Shown in pieces: positions 37,754 through 46,485 of a stretch of DNA of 64,000 bases (within the stretch, counting starts at the first letter, position 1; the number at the start of each line of letters is the position of its first letter). The stretch comes from a bacterium (GTDB taxonomy: Bacteria > UBA10199 > 2-02-FULL-44-16 > JAAZCA01). A program made the position numbers and the translations under genes. Location of the stretch: contig JAJZQH010000002.1 of NCBI GenBank assembly GCA_021810905.1, positions 248,001 to 312,000 on the forward strand, given 5' to 3'. Under the pieces are notes generated by a model. It ran no database searches. It had not been told where the DNA came from and saw nothing but the letters and a program-made list of their open reading frames with translations.

Positions 37754-38506
37754 ATGTCCGACAACGACAGCTTTAAACCCCACGTTATGCTCGGAGCAGG
37801 ATGGATCCCCATTGCCCCGGTCTTCCATTCCTTCAGCGGGCTCGACCAGAAGGACCTCTCCGTCCCGCCGCATCCGGACGACGTCGCCACGGGCGGACGT
37901 ACGGAACCGATCCGGCTGACGGAAGATTACCCCATCGCCTATTGCTGGCAGAACCTGTACCTCGATGCAGGCGTCTACCTGAGCCCGGAACTGCGCATCC
38001 GCAACCGGTTCTCGCTTTTTTCCAACGATCCCGTGGTCTTGCTGTCAGGCGATGTCAACGCGAGCAACCCGACGAAAGAAGGCCCCTACATCTCCGCGCT
38101 TCCTCCCTATAACAGGCAGCGCTATACATCGCAGCACGATGCCTATACCTTTGTCTCCGTGGGCAAAGCCTACAGCGATTCGCTGGATCTCGAAAAACTG
38201 GTCCCTCTGGGAGAGGACGGAAGCCTCTCGCTTCAACTCGGCCCGGCGGTCACCGCGATCCAGCACCACTTTGGCTGGGATCGATATGCATCGGTGGAAT
38301 TCGCATCGAGCTCCTATCATATCTACCCCGGCCTGCATGCAGGCGTCGGGATCCTCGCCGACATGACCCGGGATGGGGCCAGGGAGAGCGGCCCGCACCT
38401 GGCCGATCACCTGGGCAACCTCTCGCTCACCCTCGGGTTCAGCAAGGACGCGCCAGTGATCATGCTGAGCGCTTCCCTGGTCTTCGGCGGCGAGGTCGTA
38501 TTTTAG
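37754..38506 (+). CDS. Unknown protein, beta-barrel-like C terminus
   Basis: 250 residues with an AAAGGAG site. No signal peptide is visible, but the sequence has alternating amphipathic strands (PVIMLSASLVFGGEVVF) and ends in Phe, as in outer-membrane barrels. It begins MSDNDSFKPHVMLGAGWIPIAP. If it is a barrel, export would need an unrecognised start; otherwise it is a cytoplasmic protein of unknown function. Confidence 0.55.
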   Translation: MSDNDSFKPHVMLGAGWIPIAPVFHSFSGLDQKDLSVPPHPDDVATGGRTEPIRLTEDYPIAYCWQNLYLDAGVYLSPELRIRNRFSLFSNDPVVLLSGDVNASNPTKEGPYISALPPYNRQRYTSQHDAYTFVSVGKAYSDSLDLEKLVPLGEDGSLSLQLGPAVTAIQHHFGWDRYASVEFASSSYHIYPGLHAGVGILADMTRDGARESGPHLADHLGNLSLTLGFSKDAPVIMLSASLVFGGEVVF

Positions 38507-38522
38507 AGATTAAAGGTGCCAG

Positions 38523-38565
38523 GCAACGATGAAGCCGCATAACCATTCGTTATCGTTGCATTTTG
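38523..38565 (+). terminator. Hairpin between convergent genes
   Basis: GCAACGAT (38523-38530) pairs with ATCGTTGC (38552-38559) and ATTTT follows. Weak but well placed for the end of the 37754 gene. Confidence 0.55.
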
Positions 38566-38612
38566 GTTGCTCCGTCTGAACCGCTTTTGTGAACGGCTTC
38601 GGATTTAGCGGA

Positions 38613-39854
38613 TCACGGCTTTGACAGCAGGGAGGTAACGCGGAATTGTTTTTCGATCAGCCACCTTGTAAATGCCTCGGTATCGTTTCCGAGCGCGGCG
38701 CGCTTGAGCTCTTCATCCAGCCCCCACAGCCCTCGGACCTCCGCGCGAATTTCCGGCTGCGCCTGAGCATCTCGACACAGGTATGGAAAATTTTTGCGAA
38801 CGTCTCTGAGGCTCGCCTCATATTCGGGACTTCCTCTATCCAAACTCAGCATCTCTTTGGAAATCGAGGCGAGGGGCCTTGAGGGATTGGCGGCGAAATA
38901 TCGTTGAATGAGGCGCATGAGAAATTCGGGAAGAGGTCCCAGCGCATTTCGCGTGGCAAAATGCCTCGCTTCATCGTTGAGCGTATCGAGAAATTTCCTT
39001 TCGTAGTCTTTTTCGGATTCAGAGACGGCGTGAATATCGAAGACCCTGAAGCGTCGAGTTGCCGTATCAAACATCACGTTGTGACCACCGGTAAAAGATA
39101 CATCGGACAAGAAGAGGCCTTCTCGGTAACATCCATCGATAATTTCAAATGCATCGTCAACCAGCTGCCCAATCAGCGCGCTATCTTCCTGCAATGCCGC
39201 GCAATAGGGGCCCAGCTCCAGACCTTCAACGTATTCGATGCCAACGATATCGCTGATCTCGAAATATATTCTCGGCAGGATTTTTTTAAGGACCGCATGT
39301 GATGCCTGCATCGCAGGCGTATCATGCCCGTCGCGCTTCAACACGACCTTGAACGTTTCGCCGCCGGGAAGGAAATGTTCGACGATAACGACCGGCTGCT
39401 GCTTCCCCTTTCGATAGGGAGGCAACAATCGGTATTTGATGTCATCCAATTCACCCTCGCTGAGAAAACTGTTTCTGTCGGAGCAAATCGCGTGGTAGGC
39501 CTTGACTGCAATGTCTATCACAGACTTTTCGTTAGCTGCGATCAACTGCGCGACGGCTCCGGCGCTCGTCAACCCTTCGTCAGGGGCTTTCGGCGGATGA
39601 ATCCGTCTGGCAGCGATTCCCCCCTGCATGAGCTGACCGGGGCAAAGGGCTTTGAATTGAGATCCAGAAGGGTCCAGGAAGGAATCGTTGTCGCCGAGAT
39701 GGGTGTGATCTGCGCCGGGGTATTCGCCGATGCCTTCGAGTTGCAGCTCCTGGGCATCCGCATCCACCTCGGCAATCGTATCCTCTCCGCCCTCTTGAGC
39801 CATGAGGGCGGTATCAGCACCGGCTACTCCCGGAGGGAGATTGACGCGCGTCAT
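38613..39854 (-). CDS. Divergent protein-kinase-like protein
   Basis: 413 residues. After an acidic N terminus (residues 1-100) the sequence follows a kinase fold: 'PVVIVEHFLPGGETFKVVLKRDG' (glycine-poor loop and possible Lys), a hinge-like VEGLELGPYC, then LFLSDVSFTGGHNVMFDTATRRFRVFDIHAVS, where GGHNVMFD would be the catalytic loop with Asn and DIH stands in place of DFG. The catalytic Asp is replaced or shifted. It may be a pseudokinase or an aminoglycoside-kinase-type enzyme. GAAGGA precedes the start. Divergent from the peptide/radical SAM operon. Confidence 0.55.
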   Translation of the reverse strand: MTRVNLPPGVAGADTALMAQEGGEDTIAEVDADAQELQLEGIGEYPGADHTHLGDNDSFLDPSGSQFKALCPGQLMQGGIAARRIHPPKAPDEGLTSAGAVAQLIAANEKSVIDIAVKAYHAICSDRNSFLSEGELDDIKYRLLPPYRKGKQQPVVIVEHFLPGGETFKVVLKRDGHDTPAMQASHAVLKKILPRIYFEISDIVGIEYVEGLELGPYCAALQEDSALIGQLVDDAFEIIDGCYREGLFLSDVSFTGGHNVMFDTATRRFRVFDIHAVSESEKDYERKFLDTLNDEARHFATRNALGPLPEFLMRLIQRYFAANPSRPLASISKEMLSLDRGSPEYEASLRDVRKNFPYLCRDAQAQPEIRAEVRGLWGLDEELKRAALGNDTEAFTRWLIEKQFRVTSLLSKP

Positions 39855-40104
39855 AAGAGAATCCTTCTTGATCGCATATGCTTCTCAATTGATTATCGGC
39901 GTTCTTGCGAAAAAGTTGCGGGAATATATTAACAACCACATGTCCTTGAACCGATGCGTTGGCAACATCGAGGTATCGATAGACCGTGGCGTTGTTCTGA
40001 TTTCAGTGCACGATATGTTCTGAATTCCGGATTTCCGAACACGGACAGTCAGCCTCTATTTTCACTTGAACCAAATAAATCAAATAGTTGCGCCGATCTA
40101 TGTG

Positions 40105-40121
40105 TTGGCGCGATCATTGCA
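40105..40121 (+). promoter_or_regulatory. Sigma54-type promoter for peptide/radical SAM operon
   Basis: TGGCGC-N5-TTGCA (with TTGGC at -24) matches the sigma54 -24/-12 pattern except for G instead of A at one position. It lies 115 nt before the methyltransferase ATG. The rest of the 39855-40236 gap contains only a short frame (39802-40023) that I do not believe; a weak TTCCGG/CCGAA palindrome at about 40023-40037 could be an activator site. Confidence 0.6.
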
Positions 40122-40236
40122 ATATGAATTATCATGAATTAGTTCGAGAACAGTGACATCTCTCAAAGGCATTATTTCAAATACGTTGTTTCATTGAAGG
40201 CATTCATCATCATGACTGCCTTGGAAGGATGGATTT

Positions 40237-41256
40237 ATGAGCATGATTCAATCTATGCGCGGCATGATCGGAGATATGTACGCTGTTTATGCCATCGACC
40301 TGGGAGTGGAATTGGGTCTTTTCGATGAACTGGCTGCTTCCGAAGAACCGGTCGACATCAGGGAACTCGCCGAGAGAGCCGATTGTCGGGCAAACGATGA
40401 CATGCTTCACGGATGGATGAGGGCGGTACAGGCGGCGGGTATCGTGAATGTGGATGAAAACAACCGCGTCTCCTTTCAAGGGGGTTGGCGGGAAGCCCTT
40501 ACGGACCCCACGAGCACCGAATACGTGGCGACATTGCCGAGATGCTATATCGCCCTGGCAGAGGCGTATCCTCGGTTCGCGGAGCTCTTTCGGGAAGGCA
40601 AGTCTCTCCCCTGGCAGAAGCTGGGAAAATCGGTCGTTGAAGATATTTCAGCGGACAGTCTGCGCGCGGCGAATTTCTTCATCAAGGCCGTCGTTCCCAG
40701 GGTGCCTGGCCTTCGCGAGAAGCTCGAAAACGGGGCTCGCGTGTGCGACGTCGGTTGCAGTGCCGGCCATATGACGATCAGGCTCGCGGAAGCGTTTTCA
40801 TCGGCCCGATTCGTCGGAATTGATCCGTGGCAGGACGCGATCGACCTCGCGAAACAGCACGCAGCGGAACACGGCGTCGCAGATCGCGTGACGTTTCAAA
40901 TGCAGTGTGCGAGCGAGCTGCCTGGCGGTACCTATGATATCGTGCTGCTCAATGACGTGCTCCATGAAATGGATCAGGGCTTGAGAGTCAAGGCATTGCA
41001 CGCCATTTGCGGTTCGCTCCGCAAGGGCGGGGGATTGTTCTTCTCCGACCCGATCGCCCCGGCAGCACACTCGGATTTTCTGAAGCCGTCGTCGCGAGTG
41101 CCTTCCATCACGCTCTTTTTCGAGACGCCGTTCGGCGCAAAAGTGCATACGAGGCTCGAACTCGAACGGTTCCTGCGGGAAGCCGGGTTTGGCGCGCCCA
41201 CGGAAATCGAATCAACCGATACCGATATCTGCGTCTATCTGGAGCCGGTTCGCTGA
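40237..41256 (+). CDS. SAM-dependent methyltransferase with N-terminal winged-helix domain
   Basis: 339 residues. The N-terminal part (about 1-95) is a dimerisation/winged-helix module as in O-methyltransferases, and the C-terminal part is a class I fold with SAM motif I VCDVGCSAGHMTI, then the acidic VGIDPWQ and the LNDVLHEMD motif. First gene of the operon; GGAAGGA lies before the ATG. It may methylate the peptide encoded next, or another small molecule. Placed 41 nt before the peptide gene. Confidence 0.8.
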   Translation: MSMIQSMRGMIGDMYAVYAIDLGVELGLFDELAASEEPVDIRELAERADCRANDDMLHGWMRAVQAAGIVNVDENNRVSFQGGWREALTDPTSTEYVATLPRCYIALAEAYPRFAELFREGKSLPWQKLGKSVVEDISADSLRAANFFIKAVVPRVPGLREKLENGARVCDVGCSAGHMTIRLAEAFSSARFVGIDPWQDAIDLAKQHAAEHGVADRVTFQMQCASELPGGTYDIVLLNDVLHEMDQGLRVKALHAICGSLRKGGGLFFSDPIAPAAHSDFLKPSSRVPSITLFFETPFGAKVHTRLELERFLREAGFGAPTEIESTDTDICVYLEPVR

Positions 41257-41297
41257 AGCAGTCCCGGCACGATGCTGAAACCATACAGGAGGGCGAA

Positions 41298-41471
41298 ATG
41301 AAAGATCGTTCCAGGAAAGTGAAGGAAGTGCAGGAGAGCCAGCGGGATCCGTTAGGCCTCGACTGCGGCATGCGGAAGAACATCGTCCGCAGGATCGTCG
41401 TGGGCGGCGTCGCAGCTGCAGTTACCCTGACGCCGCTCGTCGTCTTTGGATGCACAGTGAAATTCAGATAG
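41298..41471 (+). CDS. Candidate peptide precursor (57 aa)
   Basis: A small frame with AGGAGGG before the ATG. The N-terminal half is polar and basic (MKDRSRKVKEVQESQRD), then DPLGLDCGM, then RR-IVVGG (Arg31-Arg32, Gly36-Gly37) and a hydrophobic end with FGC (Cys52) and TVKFR. It resembles either a leader-core precursor with a double-Gly site, a Tat-like signal, or a short lipoprotein signal that would leave only a six-residue mature peptide. It lies between a methyltransferase and a radical SAM/SPASM enzyme, which fits a ribosomally made, modified peptide. Not yet a known family. Confidence 0.6.
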   Translation: MKDRSRKVKEVQESQRDPLGLDCGMRKNIVRRIVVGGVAAAVTLTPLVVFGCTVKFR

Positions 41472-41524
41472 AAGGCTTGCGGCCAGACCACCTTGGCTGC
41501 GGGGAGATTCGGGTTTTCATCACT

Positions 41525-42682
41525 ATGCTCTATAAACTTCAGTGCCAGGGAGTCGAATATACCTATGACCCGAACCGGAATAGAATTCTGGACGGTCACG
41601 GCAGAAAGGTCCGGCGACTGGACCGCGAGTCTGTTGATGCGGAAATGCCCTCCGGGGACCTCATATTCGTCGAGCTCACGAGGGCGTGCAATTTAATGTG
41701 CTCCTACTGCTATCTCGGCGCCGCGCAGACGAACTCTCCGGTCGAAGCATCGAACGACCATAAATTCGTATCGATCACGAAGAAATTGAATGAACTGCTG
41801 CGCGGCCGCAAAGAAGCCACAATCGCCTTTTATGGAGGCGAGCCGCTCCTGGAGTTCGACCTGTTGCGACGGATCGTCGAATTTTGCGACCGGATGATGG
41901 TGAACGAGGGATATCGGCTGACATACGGCATCGTCACCAATGGGACACTCCTGGACGACCGCACGGTTTCATATCTCATCGACAGACATTTTTTAGTCGT
42001 GATCAGCCTGGATGGAGATCCGGAAACCATGCTCCTGAATCGAAACGTGAGGGACGTGGATCGGATTGAGGCGGCGATTCAAATCTTCGCCGACCGCGGA
42101 CTTCACGCCGATGTGCTGGCTACGATGCAGCAAGCGAATGCCGCGGCCTTCCGGAAGAATATCCGCTATCTGCTCCACCTGCCCATCAAGAGTGTGAAAT
42201 TCATTGCGTGCGATTCCCCTTGCGCCAGCAAAACGCTTCACGCGGCGCAGGCTAAAGATTTCTGCGCCGCATATGAAGAGATCGTATCGGAGTTGCTGGC
42301 GGAAAAAAAGTTCGAGGAACTCAGGAAGCTCTCGGAGCTCATCGCGGTCGTCCGCAAGATCGATTACGGGAAAGCGATCGCAAGCCATTGCGGCTACGGA
42401 AGCAAAGTGCTTGCCGTATCGCAGGATGGAGAGATTTATCCCTGTCCTTCATTTCTGGGGAATACCGACTATCGCATTTCAGAAGGGGTCGTGAAATATC
42501 CGCCTCACGATCTTCGCAAATGCGGCGATTGCATAGCGCACAGCACGTGTCGGGGCAGTTGCCATTATACCAACTACGTCGCCTCCGCGTGCGCGGATGG
42601 CGGGAAGGAGGCCAAGTGTATCATCGCGAGACGAATGACGAAGCTGGCGCTTCAAACCTATCTTGAATTGTACATAAGGTGA
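41525..42682 (+). CDS. Radical SAM/SPASM enzyme, probable peptide maturase
   Basis: 385 residues. CNLMCSYC (Cys55, Cys59, Cys62) is the radical SAM cluster motif, followed by the GGEPLLEF box. The C terminus has the SPASM pattern: EIYPCPSF, then KCGDC, HSTCRGSCH and a final CxxxxxxxxC, which should hold auxiliary 4Fe-4S clusters. Peptide maturases of this type crosslink or epimerise RiPP precursors; anSME-like sulfatase maturation is an alternative. Start chosen at 41525, since the 41450 ATG would overlap the peptide. Next gene starts 12 nt later. Confidence 0.8.
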   Translation: MLYKLQCQGVEYTYDPNRNRILDGHGRKVRRLDRESVDAEMPSGDLIFVELTRACNLMCSYCYLGAAQTNSPVEASNDHKFVSITKKLNELLRGRKEATIAFYGGEPLLEFDLLRRIVEFCDRMMVNEGYRLTYGIVTNGTLLDDRTVSYLIDRHFLVVISLDGDPETMLLNRNVRDVDRIEAAIQIFADRGLHADVLATMQQANAAAFRKNIRYLLHLPIKSVKFIACDSPCASKTLHAAQAKDFCAAYEEIVSELLAEKKFEELRKLSELIAVVRKIDYGKAIASHCGYGSKVLAVSQDGEIYPCPSFLGNTDYRISEGVVKYPPHDLRKCGDCIAHSTCRGSCHYTNYVASACADGGKEAKCIIARRMTKLALQTYLELYIR

Positions 42683-42694
42683 TCGAGGGAGAAA

Positions 42695-43894
42695 ATGAGA
42701 CGTCTTTACAGAAAAGAGATCAGCGGTTCTGTTCCGTCGAGCATCGTGTCATTGATGATTGTGACGCTGGCGTTCCTTGCCGGCCTCACATGCGCGGGAC
42801 CCGCGAGCGCCGCTGACAAGATACCCGTGCTCAATATCGCGCTCATTCATACGTATTCGAAGGCCGATCCCCTCTGTTACGATCCTTACGGCAAAAGCCT
42901 GCTCAATGGCGTGGAAATGGCGTGGGATGATTTCAAGCGGCAAAACGCGCCATTGGGTTTCGACGTCCGGTTCGTCAAATATGACCTAGGCGACAGCAAG
43001 ATGAAGGCGATGGAGATGATGGACGAAGCGGACCGGGACGGGGCCGTTGCGGCGCTCGGCTATATCTGCTCGGACCTCGCGCTGCTCGGAGGGAAACGGG
43101 CCCAGGAGTTGAAGATTCCAATGGTGACGCCCACGGCAACCGACGATCGCGTTGCCGACATCGGCGATTATCTCTTCACGGCGATCTTCAAGAATTCCGA
43201 GCAGGGAGAGGCACTCGCCAGATATGCGGCGCTCGATCTCAAAAAAAAGAAGACGCTCGTGATCTCCGCGGTCGATTGCGCCTTCTGCACGTCGCTTGCG
43301 GATTCGTACGAACGCTCGTTCAAACGGCTCGGCGGCAGCATCACCGGTGAACTCAAGATCCTCACGTCGGAGCGCAATTTTGAGTCCGTGATCAAAGAGG
43401 CGGGATCGCTCGATTATGATTCGGTGTTGCTCGCTAACTACGCGATACAAATCGCAGGAATCATCGCCGAGTTCCTCAAGAGCGGAAAGGATGTCGTTTT
43501 CCTCGGCGGCGATTCGTGGGTCTGGACGGAGAGATTTCATGAAATCGTCGGAGACCGGGACTTCGAGGGTTATTCTATCGCCGGCTGGGTCCCGGAGTTT
43601 CCGACGAAGAAGTCGAAAGATTTTGTTGCGAACTATCGCCGCAGATACAAAGAAAACCTGGTCGATACCGCCGCCCACAGTTACGACGCCGCTACGATTT
43701 TGTTCAACGCGATAAAAAACGCTGTCGCCTGCGACCGGCAACATATCAAAACGGCATTGTATAGGATTGGAACCTATCATGGTGTCAGCGGTCAGCACAT
43801 CTTCAACGGACGCAACTGGCCCAAACATTCCTTTGTGCTGTTGAAGAATACCAACAAGGAACAGAAGATAGTTCGGTTGATCGAGCCACAATGA
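42695..43894 (+). CDS. Periplasmic binding protein (branched-chain amino acid type)
   Basis: 399 residues with a signal peptide (core LMIVTLAFLAGL, then ASAAD). It has the two-lobed fold of type 1 binding proteins: PVLNIALIHTYSKAD start, NGVEMAWDDF, PMVTPTATDD, and the SYDAATILFNAI helix near the end. No ABC permease or ATPase is nearby. Its TGA overlaps the ATG of the kinase gene (ATGA), which suggests that the two form a sensor pair like LuxP/LuxQ. Confidence 0.85.
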   Translation: MRRLYRKEISGSVPSSIVSLMIVTLAFLAGLTCAGPASAADKIPVLNIALIHTYSKADPLCYDPYGKSLLNGVEMAWDDFKRQNAPLGFDVRFVKYDLGDSKMKAMEMMDEADRDGAVAALGYICSDLALLGGKRAQELKIPMVTPTATDDRVADIGDYLFTAIFKNSEQGEALARYAALDLKKKKTLVISAVDCAFCTSLADSYERSFKRLGGSITGELKILTSERNFESVIKEAGSLDYDSVLLANYAIQIAGIIAEFLKSGKDVVFLGGDSWVWTERFHEIVGDRDFEGYSIAGWVPEFPTKKSKDFVANYRRRYKENLVDTAAHSYDAATILFNAIKNAVACDRQHIKTALYRIGTYHGVSGQHIFNGRNWPKHSFVLLKNTNKEQKIVRLIEPQ

Positions 43895-45645
43895 AACTCT
43901 CTCATCAAATAAGCATCGTCGTGTTCGGCATCATTGCCGTGTTCATCGCTATGGGAATAGCGCTGAACAACTGGTATGCCAGAATCCAAACCGAAAAAAA
44001 CCTGGTCGCGACGACCGGGTCGCTCATCGCGTCATTCCGCAGCGACGGCGACCAGATCATGGCCAACATGATCCTCCAGCAGACGGACGGGCTGAGATTG
44101 TACCTCGAACAAATGAAGCTCCGTGACCAGTTGCTGGAGGCGGTGATCGTTACGGATCGGCAATTTGAGGCCGAGACGAGCGCGAAACCGTGCCTCGCGA
44201 TGTTTCGCGATTCTGATACCTGCATCGAGAGCAACGGCCGTCGCTACGTCCTCTATAACCGATTGCGCTATGGCAACGTGGAGCTCGGGTATCTCAAGAG
44301 GGTGTATGCCGTAGCGGGCGAGAAATTATTTACGCCGATGCATATGCGATATCTGGCGATTATTTTCATCCCCCTCATCGTCGCGATCTTCATCGCCGTC
44401 TCGCGGGTGCTCAACCGCATGGTCGTCAAACCTCTGAGGGAACTCTGCGACAGCATCCAACCGCTCAAGAGAGGAAAATTCGACATCCGTATCTCATCGC
44501 CTAAATCCCATGAGCTGAGAGTCCTGATCCAGAATATCGACATGATCCTCAGGGAATTGCGGCGACATCAGGAAGAGCGCGCGCTCATTGAAGAGGGGAG
44601 GCGAAAGCAGGAGACCTCAGCCGCGCTGGCCGAAGCAGCCGCTCAGGTGGCCCACGACATGCGCTCGCCCCTTTCCGTGCTCAAGGCGTATCTCGGTTCT
44701 GCGGCGCCGAAGCGCGAAGACGACGTGGAGTGTGCCGCTGCGGCAGAGCGCAGCGTTAACAAATTGTTGCATATGGCCGACGATCTTGTCGACTACGCCA
44801 AGGCCTCGAAAATAGATCGCTCGAGAAGGAGCCGATTGAAAGAGATGCTCGAGAACGCGATTGCCGAAGTCAGAAACAAGGCCGAGGAAAAGGGCGTTTC
44901 GGTCGGTTACCATATGGACACCGCATTCTGCGTTGACGCCGATGAGTACCGGATGGAGCGCGTATTCGTCAATCTCGCCGACAATGCTATTCAGGCGTGC
45001 GATCGCGGCGGTTCTGTGACGATCGAGGCGTCTGCGGAACGCGATACGTCGCTCGTCATCAGGGTGTCGGATGATGGCAGAGGAATTGCTCCCGAGTATA
45101 GGCAGAGGATCTTCGACAGTTTTTTCACGAAAAACAAAAAAGGCGGCACCGGCCTCGGGCTTTCCTATTGCAAGCAGGTGGTCGAGGCGCATGGCGGCAC
45201 CATCGAAGTGATGAGCGAGGTGGGAAGCGGATCGACGTTTACGATCCGCATACCCGACTGCATCGTCTCCGATGCGGACGCGCGTATGGATGTGGATGAG
45301 CCTAATATAAACTGCGCCGGTCGCAAATTCGTGCTGATCGACGACAATTCCGACATCAGGCTTCGCTGGCGCAGGATCGTGGAGCAATCTGGCGGCAAAG
45401 TCCTCTGCGAAGCAGATTCATACGAATCCCTGGTCAAGAACGAAGGCTTGAACGTCGATGACGCGGACGTCGCTATCGTCGATTACAACTACGACGGCTC
45501 CTGCAAGACCGGCATCGATGTCATATCCTACCTCAAGAAGCGCGGCCTCGAGGATATCTATCTCTGCACGGGGCATGCCGGCGACGCCGATATTTGCAGG
45601 GCTGCGCTGGCGGCCGGCGCGGTCTCGGTCATCATGAAGGAGTAG
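43891..45645 (+). CDS. Hybrid sensor histidine kinase
   Basis: 584 residues. Two membrane helices (about 7-27 and 152-172) around a periplasmic sensor region, then HAMP, HisKA with phospho-His255 in AHDMRSPLSVL, an HATPase domain with NLADNAIQA (N box), DDGRGIA and GTGLGLSYC, and a C-terminal receiver domain with Asp531 in VAIVDYNYDG and the Lys in IMKE. Co-translated with the binding protein. It would report ligand-bound state to a response partner that is not in this window. Confidence 0.93.
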   Translation: MKLSHQISIVVFGIIAVFIAMGIALNNWYARIQTEKNLVATTGSLIASFRSDGDQIMANMILQQTDGLRLYLEQMKLRDQLLEAVIVTDRQFEAETSAKPCLAMFRDSDTCIESNGRRYVLYNRLRYGNVELGYLKRVYAVAGEKLFTPMHMRYLAIIFIPLIVAIFIAVSRVLNRMVVKPLRELCDSIQPLKRGKFDIRISSPKSHELRVLIQNIDMILRELRRHQEERALIEEGRRKQETSAALAEAAAQVAHDMRSPLSVLKAYLGSAAPKREDDVECAAAAERSVNKLLHMADDLVDYAKASKIDRSRRSRLKEMLENAIAEVRNKAEEKGVSVGYHMDTAFCVDADEYRMERVFVNLADNAIQACDRGGSVTIEASAERDTSLVIRVSDDGRGIAPEYRQRIFDSFFTKNKKGGTGLGLSYCKQVVEAHGGTIEVMSEVGSGSTFTIRIPDCIVSDADARMDVDEPNINCAGRKFVLIDDNSDIRLRWRRIVEQSGGKVLCEADSYESLVKNEGLNVDDADVAIVDYNYDGSCKTGIDVISYLKKRGLEDIYLCTGHAGDADICRAALAAGAVSVIMKE

Positions 45646-45695
45646 GGCGTCCGGCTTAAGACGCATCGAGGCAGTGGGCCTTTGTTCGCGCGAGC

Positions 45696-46193
45696 TCACT
45701 CGACAAAAAAGGCCGGATGGAACGTTATCTTTCCTTTTGGACATCCTTTATCAAAGGGCAACACGAGGAGATTTTCCGGAGGGACCCCGTCGCAAAAGAA
45801 CTCCGGGCAACTTTTAAAGCCGAACCGTTCGTAATAACGAGGTTCGCCGACGAGCACGCACCCGTGCGCGCCGAGTTCCCTGATTCGATCCAGTCCGCTC
45901 TGGAGGAGCGCCGAGCCTATTCCCGCGTTTTGATTTTGCGGCAGCACGGAGATCGGCCCGAGTCCGTACCAGCTCGTGCTGCCGTCGGAGATCTCCACGG
46001 GCGAAAAAGCTATGTGCCCAACGACAGCTCCATCGATGACGCAGACGAGTGATACGGCCAGAGCGTTCGCCTCGCGAAGCGCGTCGATGACCCGGTGTTC
46101 GTTGTGCGTACCGTGAGGGCAGTCCTTGAACGCGATCTGCGTGATCTCTGCAATGCGCGCGCGATCGACTGCTGTCTCCGATCGAATGATCAT
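45696..46193 (-). CDS. GNAT N-acetyltransferase (YhbS-like)
   Basis: About 165 residues starting MIIRSETAVDRARIAEI, the usual YhbS-type start. The acetyl-CoA loop is PQNQNAGIGSALLQ, followed by GEPRYYERFGF. Two upstream in-frame ATGs (46211, 46202) are possible. Substrate unknown. Confidence 0.85.
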   Translation of the reverse strand: MIIRSETAVDRARIAEITQIAFKDCPHGTHNEHRVIDALREANALAVSLVCVIDGAVVGHIAFSPVEISDGSTSWYGLGPISVLPQNQNAGIGSALLQSGLDRIRELGAHGCVLVGEPRYYERFGFKSCPEFFCDGVPPENLLVLPFDKGCPKGKITFHPAFFVE

Positions 46194-46429
46194 CGTCTTC
46201 ATTCCCTCCATTGCCTCAGTTGGCTACCAGGCTGACCGAGCGAGGGAAAGTGCCTTCTGAGTCAACACCGCCTGGATGCTCCATCTCGGCCGGAAACTCG
46301 CACTTTACAAATGGCCTCACCCATTATAGCAAATCACGAAATCGGTGGGTCTACGGAGGAAAAAATACAACTTGAGTATTCCGAAGGTTGGTGACTATAA
46401 TATTAATGAAGTCAATGAGTTGATCTGCT

Positions 46430-46474
46430 CCCCGTCGGACTTGCCGAAAGGCCTCTGACGGGGTATTGTTTTTT
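46430..46474 (+). terminator. Terminator-like hairpin in leader of NYN gene
   Basis: CCCCGTC (46430-46436) pairs with GACGGGG (46457-46463), with a small inner GCC/GGC stem, then TATTGTTTTTT. It is only 12 nt before the NYN start, so it may be an attenuator or the end of an upstream transcript. Confidence 0.6.
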
Positions 46475-46485
46475 AGAGACCAAAA

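Noticed and set aside
39802-40023. 73-aa frame before the methyltransferase operon
   Set aside because: It overlaps the start of the kinase-like gene on the other strand and has no ribosome site; its codons do not look selected.
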